This document shows, in pieces, positions 1-7,136 of a stretch of DNA of 10,406 nucleotides. Each line of letters starts with the position of its first letter. Position 1 is the stretch's first letter. The notes below the pieces were generated by a model. The model ran no database searches. It was not told the DNA's origin and saw only the letters and a program-made list of their open reading frames with translations. The stretch comes from Clostridia bacterium (GTDB lineage Bacteria; Bacillota; Clostridia; Christensenellales; Aristaeellaceae): assembly GCA_024404395.1 (NCBI GenBank), contig JAKSPZ010000013.1, positions 1 to 10,406 of the forward strand, written 5' to 3'. Made by a program: the position numbers and the translations under genes.

Positions 1-271
1 TCCTGAGGTCTTCGTTCTCCGCAAAGGACGGGCGGGAAGTACCTGCCTGCTTGGAGATGTCCGGAGTCTTCAGACGCGCTTCGGGACGCACGGAGCAGAG
101 GACGAACACGTTCCTGCTGCGGGGCGGGAGGAAGTAATTCTTGACCACAAGGGCACCGAGATCCTTGGAAACGCGGGTCAGCAGATCGAAATCGGCGTGA
201 TCGTGATGCATTTCCCGATGGGCGATGCCGAGGCTGTCCAGATGGGCGAGAATCTTATCGGCTGGTGTCAA
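1..271 (-). CDS. PrdX/ProXp-ala-type prolyl-tRNA editing domain protein (3' part outside window)
   Basis: This is a free-standing YbaK/ProRS-type editing domain. The family hydrolyses mischarged Ala-tRNA(Pro) in trans in the cytoplasm. The first 90 codons are present. They start with a helix of the form ILAHLDSLGI, then a segment reading VVKNYFLPPR at residues 42-51, and then RLKTPDISKQAG followed by TSRPSFAENEDL (residues 66-89). The Lys44-Asn-x-Phe-Leu segment carries the Lys that is conserved in PrdX/INS domains, and the SRxSFAxxEdL block is typical of this family. The only possible start is the TTG at 271-269, because an in-frame TGA lies at 280-278. The gene therefore overlaps the preceding loader gene by 17 nt and is probably translationally coupled to it. 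Family identity is secure. The exact substrate (Ala-tRNA(Pro) or another mischarged tRNA) is inferred. Confidence 0.85.
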   Translation of the reverse strand, partial: MTPADKILAHLDSLGIAHREMHHDHADFDLLTRVSKDLGALVVKNYFLPPRSRNVFVLCSVRPEARLKTPDISKQAGTSRPSFAENEDLR

Positions 272-1235
272 TGGTTCTCAGATCCCTTCCGGTGAGCATA
301 AAGCCCGTGGTGCAGTCGCGGTTGAGCAGGCGGGACTTGACGCGCTCGCCATAGCGTTCACTCAGCTCGTTGACGTTCAGATTGGTGGCGATGGCGGTGT
401 GACGTCCCGCGGCATAGCGCTCGTTGAGGAGCAGGAACAGCATCTCGCGGGTGATGTTCTGCACCAGCGGCTCGGTGCCCAGGTCGTCGATGAACAGGAT
501 GGGCGCGGCGGTCAGGGAGTCGAAAGTCTCCGTGTCCTTGCCGAAGGCATAGGCGCGCATGGCCTCAAAGAGGCGGTAGGCGGTGATGCGCACGGCGGAA
601 TAGCCGCGCTCGATGATGCGCTCAAAGGTGCAGTTCAATAGGAAAGTCTTGCCCAGACCCGGGGTGCCCATGAGCAGCAGATTGCGGGGCTTGAAGTCGG
701 GGTACAGTTCGGCGTAGCGCTTGCAATGGTCGCGAACGATGAGGGTGTTGCGGCGCTGATTGCCTTCCTCGGGAATGAGGTACTCGTTGAAGTTGTCGAA
801 GGTCTGTCCCTTCAGTCCTTCCAGCGCCTGATCGGCGTGGAAGCGGGCGCGCAGTGCGTCCTCAAAGCAGCTACAGAAGCGTGCGGGCGCTTCACCCACA
901 TAACCCGTATCCTTGCAGAGATCGCAGTGATACTGTAGCTCCAGCGCGTTTTCGGGCATGCCGACGGCGACGAGGCGGCTGCGGATCTCGCTGTTGAGAC
1001 GGAGCCCCTCCTTCTGCATGGTCTCGGCGATCTCAACGCGGCGTTCCTGACTCTCGGCGCCCAGAATGCTGCGCATGGCGTTCATGGCCACATCGGCACG
1101 GGCGGCGCGGAGGCGGGCGATCTCGGGGTCCAGCGCGGTGGCGCGGTCCACCCGTGCGGCAAGCGCGCGATCGTTCTCAAGACGCTTGCGGGCATATTCT
1201 TCCAACAGGGCGTGGATGTGATCGGCGCGGGTCAT
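255..1235 (-). CDS. DnaI/DnaC-like AAA+ replicative helicase loader
   Basis: The protein has 326 residues and belongs to the IstB/DnaC/DnaI ATPase family, which loads the replicative DnaB-type helicase onto DNA. Residues 1-95 form a charged, probably helical N-terminal region. A four-Cys zinc-binding cluster follows (C104, C107, C121, C123 in CDLCKDTGYVG...CSC), as in DnaI-type loaders. The AAA+ core has Walker A GTPGLGKT (190-197), Walker B LFIDD (247-251) followed by LGTEP, a sensor-I segment IATNLN with Asn285, and arginine-finger candidates in YGERVKSRL (295-303). The ATG at 1235 overlaps the stop of the upstream DnaD-domain gene as ATGA, with an AGGAGG-like site about 10 nt before it. 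Adjacency to a DnaD-domain gene supports a primosome role over a transposon IstB role, and no transposase is nearby. Confidence 0.9.
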   Translation of the reverse strand: MTRADHIHALLEEYARKRLENDRALAARVDRATALDPEIARLRAARADVAMNAMRSILGAESQERRVEIAETMQKEGLRLNSEIRSRLVAVGMPENALELQYHCDLCKDTGYVGEAPARFCSCFEDALRARFHADQALEGLKGQTFDNFNEYLIPEEGNQRRNTLIVRDHCKRYAELYPDFKPRNLLLMGTPGLGKTFLLNCTFERIIERGYSAVRITAYRLFEAMRAYAFGKDTETFDSLTAAPILFIDDLGTEPLVQNITREMLFLLLNERYAAGRHTAIATNLNVNELSERYGERVKSRLLNRDCTTGFMLTGRDLRTIDTSR

Positions 1236-2434
1236 TTCTGCTGTCCCTCCTCAAAGAGCTTGTCGAAATCCACCACCAGTTCGTCGTTGTACTGGCGATC
1301 GATGGGGCGCTGCGTGTAGTCGATGGCGGGGGCTTTGCCGCGGCTGCCCTTGGCGGCATAGGCGGCTTCCTGTTCTTTCACGAAATTGCGAGCGGCTTCC
1401 GCTTCGAAAGCACCTGCCGCCTGCCATTTCGCCAGCATGTTGGTGAGGCTCTGGAAGGCGTTGCGTCCGCGGAGGGCACAGCGCTCGGCGGCGAACAGGA
1501 TGGTCTCTCTCGGGAAACCCTGCTCCTGCCAGTTGGCGTAGGTGTTGAGCATGGCCTGAGTCACATTGCCGTTGGCGCCCAGCACTTCAAGGCACTCGCG
1601 GACGGCGGCGTGGCGGAGGTCGTTTCCGCTGACACGATTCTCCAGCACCTTATCCAGATAGGCGAAGGACGGGCTGCTGGCTTTTGCGGTCTCGGCGCAG
1701 GCGGCGATGACGGACTTCTTATCCTGTTTCCATTCACCCAGCCATTTGTTGGCGAGGTTGATCTCGTCGATGGAGGGCTCACGGGTCTGACCGAACTGCA
1801 CCAGTACCTCTTTGGCGACCTCGTAACCGTGACCGTTCATGGCGGTGAGGCGGTAGAGGATGGCTTCGGGGGTGTGGACATCGTACTCCAGCAGCTTCTG
1901 GAACATCCGATCGGCGGTCTTGAAGATCTCGGCGGGACGGGGCTTGGCAGCCTTGCTGCGGCCCAGTGTCCAGCGGATGAGCGTCATGACGCATTCCTGA
2001 TCGATCCTGCCGATGTCCATCCAGTCCCGCGCCGTTTCGTACTGCTGGGGACGGAGGGTGCAATCTGCGGGGAAGAGGCTCTGCAGGTCGCGATTCAGAT
2101 CCGAATAGGTCAGATATTCCTCCTCTTCGGGGGAGACGCGGCGCTCCACGGGCAGGATCTCGAACAGACCCTCCACGCTGGAGGTGCGGCGCACCAGTCC
2201 CTGGCGCTCCCAGTAGGCGAAGGCTTCGTCCAGCTCACTCTTCTTCAGGTTGAGCTTCTGTGCCATCTCGTCATAGGAAGCGCAGATCTCAGGATGGGAT
2301 GCCGCCAGACGGGCATACAGATAAACCCGCAGACAGCCTTCGGGCGCTACGGGGAGATAATCCGAGAGGAAAGTATTCTCGATAAGGGTGAATCCGAGGG
2401 ACGAATTGTCCTTGGCATAGGTACAGAAGGCCAT
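1232..2434 (-). CDS. DnaD-domain replication initiation/restart protein
   Basis: The protein has 400 residues. An N-terminal winged-helix-like part (about 1-100, including YDEMAQKLNLKKSELDEAF at 54-72) is followed by an acidic linker and helical DnaD/DnaB_2-type repeats. One repeat ends in FAYLDKVLENR (257-267) and a second ends in FQSLTNMLAKW (327-337). A weaker, related helical unit may lie at about 130-195. DnaD proteins act in primosome assembly and DNA remodelling and deliver the helicase loader. The loader gene follows directly with an ATGA overlap, which fits that role. The ATG at 2434 has an excellent AGGAG at 2445-2441 with a 6-nt spacer, inside the 3' end of rmuC. The DNA-binding signature YxxxIxxxW is intact in neither repeat. 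The last 40 residues are low complexity and charged. Confidence 0.85.
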   Translation of the reverse strand: MAFCTYAKDNSSLGFTLIENTFLSDYLPVAPEGCLRVYLYARLAASHPEICASYDEMAQKLNLKKSELDEAFAYWERQGLVRRTSSVEGLFEILPVERRVSPEEEEYLTYSDLNRDLQSLFPADCTLRPQQYETARDWMDIGRIDQECVMTLIRWTLGRSKAAKPRPAEIFKTADRMFQKLLEYDVHTPEAILYRLTAMNGHGYEVAKEVLVQFGQTREPSIDEINLANKWLGEWKQDKKSVIAACAETAKASSPSFAYLDKVLENRVSGNDLRHAAVRECLEVLGANGNVTQAMLNTYANWQEQGFPRETILFAAERCALRGRNAFQSLTNMLAKWQAAGAFEAEAARNFVKEQEAAYAAKGSRGKAPAIDYTQRPIDRQYNDELVVDFDKLFEEGQQK

Positions 2435-2435
2435 A

Positions 2436-3530
2436 TCATTCTCCTGTGGTCGATTCGTCGAGACGGCTCAGCTTTCGGTTCAGACGGTCGGCGCGGGTGT
2501 TCAGCTGCTCGGCGGCCTGAGTAGCCTGATCCAGACGCTGGCGTACGGTGCCGATGGCGTCGGTGAACAGCTTGAAATCGCCGCGGATCTGATGGAGGGT
2601 GTCGATGATCTCGCCGCTGCGCCGTTCCAGTGTGACGGCGCGGAAGCCCATCCGCAGGGAGGTCAGCAGCGCTGCCAGCGTGTTGGGACCGGCGACGAGG
2701 ATGCGGTACTTCGTCTGCAGCTTTTCGCACAGACCCGGGCGGCGTACGGCTTCGGCGTACAGGCTCTCCACGGGCAGGAACATCACTGCGAAATCTGCGG
2801 TCTGCGGTGGACGAATGTACTTTTCGGAGATGAGCTTTGCCTGATCGGTCAGTGCCCGCGCCAGCGTTGCACTGCACTGGGTGACGGCGGCGGCATCGCC
2901 GCTCTCGGCGGCCTCGGTCAGGCGGAGGAAATCCTCCATAGGGAACTTGGAGTCGATGGGAAGCAGGGCTTCACCGTCGGCGGCGGGCAGACGCACCGCG
3001 AATTCCACCACATTTCGGCTGTCGCGGGGGATGGCGGCGTTCTCGATGTACTCATCGGCGGACAGCACGTCGCTCAGCAGAGCACGGAGCTGCACTTCGC
3101 CCCAGATGCCGCGGGTCTTGACGCCGCCCAGCACCTTTTTGATGTCGGTGAAGCTGTCGGCCATCTGATGCACTTCGCCCAGTCCCGTCCAGACTTCCGA
3201 GAGCTGGCGGGTGACGCCTTCCAGGGAGCGGCTGAGGTTGCCGCTGAGGCGGGACATGTTTTCGGAGTCCGTGCGGCTCATGCTCTCCAGACGGCGATCC
3301 ATGTTGACCTGCATCTGCGCCTGCTGGCGGGTGACGGCTTCGGTGGCGGCGGTGAGGGCACGAATGTCCTCGCCCAGCGTACGCATGGTGTTTTCCGTGG
3401 CTTCGCGCTCACGGCGCATGCGGGCGGCGAGCCGTCGGGTATTCCCGCGACCTGCCAATAAGCCTGCGACCGCCGCCACCAGCGCGAGAACGGCGGCGAC
3501 GGCGATCACATAAACAGCAATATCGGGCAT
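2436..3530 (-). CDS. rmuC: RmuC family protein (DNA recombination/genome-stability factor)
   Basis: The protein has 364 residues from the chosen start. An N-terminal transmembrane helix (about 4-26, AVYVIAVAAVLALVAA and following) is followed by a long coiled coil (about 30-130) and the RmuC nuclease-like domain. Family blocks seen are VKTRGIWGEVQL (137-148), LLPIDSKFPMEDF (189-201) and FAVMFLPVESLYAEAV (247-262), then AGPNTLAALL (280-289). A second coiled coil ends the protein. RmuC limits inversions at short inverted repeats in E. coli and is fold-related to restriction-type nucleases. The reading frame is open 18 codons further upstream, to 3584, but that would overlap argS by 50 nt and put a basic segment before the membrane helix. 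The ATG at 3530, four bases after the argS stop, is preferred, with GGAG 13 nt upstream. One base separates its stop from the dnaD-like start. Confidence 0.92.
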   Translation of the reverse strand: MPDIAVYVIAVAAVLALVAAVAGLLAGRGNTRRLAARMRREREATENTMRTLGEDIRALTAATEAVTRQQAQMQVNMDRRLESMSRTDSENMSRLSGNLSRSLEGVTRQLSEVWTGLGEVHQMADSFTDIKKVLGGVKTRGIWGEVQLRALLSDVLSADEYIENAAIPRDSRNVVEFAVRLPAADGEALLPIDSKFPMEDFLRLTEAAESGDAAAVTQCSATLARALTDQAKLISEKYIRPPQTADFAVMFLPVESLYAEAVRRPGLCEKLQTKYRILVAGPNTLAALLTSLRMGFRAVTLERRSGEIIDTLHQIRGDFKLFTDAIGTVRQRLDQATQAAEQLNTRADRLNRKLSRLDESTTGE

Positions 3531-3534
3531 ATGA

Positions 3535-5244
3535 TTACATTTTCTCCGGAGCGGCGATACCGATGAGATCCAGAGCCAGCGCAATGACGCTGCGGGCGGC
3601 TTCCGTCAGCTTGATGCGGGCGGAGCGGACGCCGGGCTCATCGACCATGACCTTGTGCTCAAAATAGAACTTGTTGTAGGCCTGAGACAGGTCCACGGAG
3701 AAGCGGGTGATCATGGAGGGTTCGCTGCGGTTCAGGGCATTCAGGGCGATGCCGGGGAACTGCTCGATGAGGCGGATGACATCCTGTGCCTCGGGATCGG
3801 CAAGGGCGGTGTAGTCGGGTGCGGCGGTGTTCTCGCCGGCCTTGCGGAGGACGGAGCAGCAGCGGGCATGGGTGTACATGACGTAAGGCGCGGTCTCGCC
3901 GTCAAAGTTGAGGGCGCGATCCCAGCGGAAGTCGATGTCCTTGATGCGGCTGTTGTACAGGGAGAAGAAGATGACGGAACCGACGCCGATCTGACGGGCG
4001 ATCTCTTCCTTGTTCTCCAGCTCGGGGCTCTTCTCCTTGATGATCTCGAGCGCCTTCTGAATGGAGGTGTTCAGCAGATCCTCCAGATAGACCACGCGGC
4101 CTTCACGGGTGGACAGGGTCTGACCCTCGTAGGAGACCATGCCGAAGGAGACGTGCTCGCAGTTCTTGTACCAGTCGTAGCCCATCAGCTCCAGCACCTT
4201 GAACAGCTGGCGGAAATGGAGATCCTGCTGGTAGGCGACCACGTACAGGGACTTGTCAAAGTCGTAGGTGTCCTTGCGGTACTTGGCGGCGGCCAGGTCG
4301 CGGGTGATGTACAGGGTGGCGCCGTCGGAACGGAGGATCAGCGCGGGCGCCATGCCGTAGGGCTCCAGATCGACGATCTGCGCGCCCTGGTCTTCCTTCA
4401 GAAGTCCCTTGGCGGCAAGGTCATCGATGATGGGCTGCATCTTGTCGTTGTAGAAGCTCTCGCCCGCGTAGCTGTCGAAGGTGACGCCCAGCAGGTCGTA
4501 CACGCGCTCGGCATCCTTCAAGGTAACTTCCTTGAACCAGTTGAAAATGGACAGGGCCTCTTCATCGTCGTCTTCGATCTTCTTGAACCAGGCGCGGCCG
4601 ATGTCGTTCATCTCGGGCTTGGCTTCGGCTTCGGAATTGAAGCGGACATACAGCTTGACCATGGCGTCCACGCCGCCGGCTTCGACCTCTTCCTTGTTGC
4701 CCCACATCTTGTAGGCGGCGATCATCTTGCCGAACTGAGTGCCCCAGTCGCCCAGATGGTTGACGCCGACGGCATTGTAGCCGAAGAACTTGTGCAGACG
4801 ATACAGGGCGTTGCCGATCATGGTGGTGGACAGATGTCCGATATGGAAGCGCTTGGCGATGTTGATGGAGGAATAGTCGATGACCACGGACTTGCCTGCG
4901 CCGCAGTCATTGCTGCCGTAATGGGTGCCCTCGTTCAGGGCGCGGGAGATGACGGTCTCCGCGAAGGTGGCGCGGTCGATGAAGAAGTTCAGATAGCCCT
5001 TGACGGACTCAACGCGGGCCAGCATGGGATCCTTGATGGCGGCGGCCAGCGCGTCGGAGATCATCATGGGGGACTTTCGCAGACTCTTGGAGAGGCGGAA
5101 GCAGGGGAAAGCATAGTCGCCCATGGCGGTATCCGGGGGGATCTCCAGTGCCTGTGCGATCTCGGTGGCGGTCATGGCGGCGGTCTCGTAGACTGCGGTC
5201 ATGGCATTTTCAATCATCTGACCGATGGAAAGCTTAAAATCCAT
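3535..5244 (-). CDS. argS: Arginyl-tRNA synthetase
   Basis: This class Ia synthetase charges tRNA(Arg) with arginine in the cytoplasm. It has 569 residues, a normal full length. The order of parts is an N-terminal Add-1 tRNA-recognition domain (about 1-100), the Rossmann catalytic core with the HIGH motif in NIAKRFHIGHLST (128-140), the VNHLGDWGTQFGK block (161-173), the KMSKS-equivalent loop GQTLSTREGRVVYLEDLL (374-391), and a DALR-type anticodon-binding domain (about 450-569) ending IGIAAPEKM. The KMSKS loop lacks the canonical Lys, which is common in ArgRS. The SxNIAK segment has Ile127 where Pro is usual. The ATG at 5244 follows a GAGGGAG about 11 nt upstream. The gene lies 20 nt after the GH127-like gene and 4 nt before rmuC, within one operon. 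Confidence 0.97.
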   Translation of the reverse strand: MDFKLSIGQMIENAMTAVYETAAMTATEIAQALEIPPDTAMGDYAFPCFRLSKSLRKSPMMISDALAAAIKDPMLARVESVKGYLNFFIDRATFAETVISRALNEGTHYGSNDCGAGKSVVIDYSSINIAKRFHIGHLSTTMIGNALYRLHKFFGYNAVGVNHLGDWGTQFGKMIAAYKMWGNKEEVEAGGVDAMVKLYVRFNSEAEAKPEMNDIGRAWFKKIEDDDEEALSIFNWFKEVTLKDAERVYDLLGVTFDSYAGESFYNDKMQPIIDDLAAKGLLKEDQGAQIVDLEPYGMAPALILRSDGATLYITRDLAAAKYRKDTYDFDKSLYVVAYQQDLHFRQLFKVLELMGYDWYKNCEHVSFGMVSYEGQTLSTREGRVVYLEDLLNTSIQKALEIIKEKSPELENKEEIARQIGVGSVIFFSLYNSRIKDIDFRWDRALNFDGETAPYVMYTHARCCSVLRKAGENTAAPDYTALADPEAQDVIRLIEQFPGIALNALNRSEPSMITRFSVDLSQAYNKFYFEHKVMVDEPGVRSARIKLTEAARSVIALALDLIGIAAPEKM

Positions 5245-5264
5245 AGTAATACAGTCTCCCTCTA

Positions 5265-7136
5265 TCAGTTGTGTTCAATGGCAATGGGGAACTGGGTGAT
5301 GCCCAGAGCGGCGTCGCCGTAGGGGACCAGTTCCATGACGGACTGACCGGCCAGTGCGCGGGCCTGCATGGGAATGCCGTTGGAGACATGATCCCATTCG
5401 ATGGGCACGGTGCGGATCAGGATACGGACGCCGGCGTCTTCCTCGGCGCCGAAAGCGGACATGCGCTCGTCGTCGAAGACCGTCTTCATGGGCTCGTCGT
5501 GGACGAGGGCGACGGACATGGGATCGTCGGTCACGGGCAGCACGGAGCCGTCGGCGATCTCGTTCCAGGTCACGTCCGCGCGGCAGGTCATGACCAGCGG
5601 ACCGAACTCAACGGCCTGAGACTGGTGATGCCAGCGGGTGAGGTAAGGCGCGACGGGGAGCTCCAGACGCACGGTGTCGCCGGTCTGCCACTTGCGGCGG
5701 ACGCAGGTGACTTCGCCGGAGCGGACCTGCATGATCTCGCCGTCGGGCAGGTAGATGGTGGGGGTACGGGTGCCCTTGGGGATGGGCAGGTAGACGGGGA
5801 ACTCCACGGGCTGCTTCACCGCGACCTCGATGCGGACGGTGCGGGAGAAGGGATAGCCGCCGGAGACCTTCAGCTTGATGGGGGTGCCTGCGACGCTGTG
5901 GCGCACGGAGCAGGGGGCGTAGGAGACGGCCTGCAGACCGTCGTCCTCGGTGGCCATCCACAGGGAGGACACGAACTCGGGCCAGGCGCGGTGGACGCTG
6001 TCGGGCATGTCCGTGGTGTAGCGGACGGCGGTGTCCTTCAGGTCGTAGCGGCGGGCGGGATCTTCCTTGCCGGTGCGGTTGGTGGTGTGGCAGCGGCGGC
6101 AGCGGGTCATATCGGCGTTGAAGGCGGCGGGCAGTGCGTTGAAAGCGACCTTCTCAAGAACGGCGGTCAGATCCTCGCAGGGATCGCCGATCTCGATGAG
6201 GGTCTCCAGCGTGTGCATGAGCTCCGCAACGGCAACCACGTCGGTGCCCTGAGCGGGATTGCGGCCGTTGATGCGGCTGTCGCAGGTGTAGAGGCCGTTG
6301 GCGACGCCGTGTGCCTTCATCAGCTTCTCCCAGCCGAAGCGGAAGCCGTTCTGCTCTTTGAAGCCGGACTTGAACTGGTTGATGATGCCGGGGGCCTTCA
6401 GACCGAGGGCCATCATCTCACCGTCGGTGATGTAATTCTGAGACTGGAAGTAGGGACGATTCTCGCCTTCCAGACGTTCGCCGCCCGCGATCTCCTCACG
6501 GATGCCTTCCTGCAGGCGGTCGGCCTTGCAGGCGCGGCTCATGGGCATGGTGTTGGTGAAGGCGTGCAGCACGTTCACCCAGTCGATGGACTGAGAACGG
6601 AGCTTGAAGCACAGATCGATCAGATGCTTCTGACCGGTGATGTTGTACAGCCACAGGGCGTGGGCGATGAGCTCGGTGGACATGGCCACGGCGCGGTCGG
6701 ACAGATAGGCGGTGCGCATGGCGATGATCTGCTCACGGAAGAAGCGATCCATCCACTTCAGGGTACGCTTGTCGCCGCTGATGACGAAGTAGCGACGCAT
6801 GGTGCGCATGGCGTAGATGAGATCGGAAATGTCGCCGACCCGGCGGTCATCGGTCTCAAGGTAGTCCAGCATCATGCCGGCGATGCCGAAGGCGCGCTCA
6901 ACGGCGGCGTCATCTTTCATCACGCGGGCGATGAGCAGCAGACCGTCCAGTCGCTTGGCGACGGATTCGAGGTTCTCGGCGGTCACCTCGGTGACCTCGG
7001 TCAGCAGATTGGCGGACAGTCCGGCATACTGCTTCTGCAGCTGATCCTTCAGCCAGCCCTTGGGATGGATGGCACCGGGGGTGAGGGCGGAAAGGGTGTT
7101 GGGGGTCAGGGGGGCACGGTTGAAGATCGGTTTCAT
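5265..7136 (-). CDS. GH127-like (beta-L-arabinofuranosidase family, DUF1680) protein, catalytic site apparently degenerate
   Basis: The protein has 623 residues and matches the (alpha/alpha)6-barrel plus beta-sandwich layout of GH127-type proteins. The N terminus PGAIHPKGWLKDQLQKQYAGL (20-40) is the family's typical opening. The segment GTDVVAVAELMHTLETLIEIGD (297-318) followed by AFNALPAAF (331-339) corresponds to the family's GTE-x-C-A...SLE...GD...AFNALPATF block. HRAWPEFVSSLWM (382-394) matches the HQGWPKFxSSLWM block. GH127 enzymes remove beta-L-arabinofuranose using a Zn-bound Cys nucleophile. By motif comparison the usual Glu and Cys in E-x-C are Asp299 and Val301, and the usual Cys-Cys before the GWPKF block is Asp376-Met377. 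A new C-x-x-C-H (346-350) is present instead. No signal peptide is seen, so the protein is probably cytoplasmic. The start overlaps the upstream stop as ATGA, with GAGGTG 7 nt before it. The fold call is good; the activity is unknown. Confidence 0.78.
   Translation of the reverse strand: MKPIFNRAPLTPNTLSALTPGAIHPKGWLKDQLQKQYAGLSANLLTEVTEVTAENLESVAKRLDGLLLIARVMKDDAAVERAFGIAGMMLDYLETDDRRVGDISDLIYAMRTMRRYFVISGDKRTLKWMDRFFREQIIAMRTAYLSDRAVAMSTELIAHALWLYNITGQKHLIDLCFKLRSQSIDWVNVLHAFTNTMPMSRACKADRLQEGIREEIAGGERLEGENRPYFQSQNYITDGEMMALGLKAPGIINQFKSGFKEQNGFRFGWEKLMKAHGVANGLYTCDSRINGRNPAQGTDVVAVAELMHTLETLIEIGDPCEDLTAVLEKVAFNALPAAFNADMTRCRRCHTTNRTGKEDPARRYDLKDTAVRYTTDMPDSVHRAWPEFVSSLWMATEDDGLQAVSYAPCSVRHSVAGTPIKLKVSGGYPFSRTVRIEVAVKQPVEFPVYLPIPKGTRTPTIYLPDGEIMQVRSGEVTCVRRKWQTGDTVRLELPVAPYLTRWHHQSQAVEFGPLVMTCRADVTWNEIADGSVLPVTDDPMSVALVHDEPMKTVFDDERMSAFGAEEDAGVRILIRTVPIEWDHVSNGIPMQARALAGQSVMELVPYGDAALGITQFPIAIEHN

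Noticed and set aside
255..1235. The AAA+ gene as an IstB transposition helper
   Set aside because: No IstA transposase or terminal repeats are present. The Cys4 cluster and the preceding DnaD-domain gene indicate a replicative helicase loader.
1154..2524. A 456-codon plus-strand open frame opposite the DnaD-domain gene
   Set aside because: No motif and Gly/Leu/Val-rich composition. The minus-strand gene has good ribosome-binding sites and family repeats.
3531..3584. The longer rmuC start at 3584
   Set aside because: It would overlap argS by 50 nt and place a poorly conserved basic leader before the membrane helix; the ATG at 3530 fits family structure and operon spacing.
3655..5322. A 555-codon plus-strand open frame opposite argS
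   Set aside because: It is a low-complexity shadow of argS, whose HIGH and TLSTREG motifs and full length are unambiguous.
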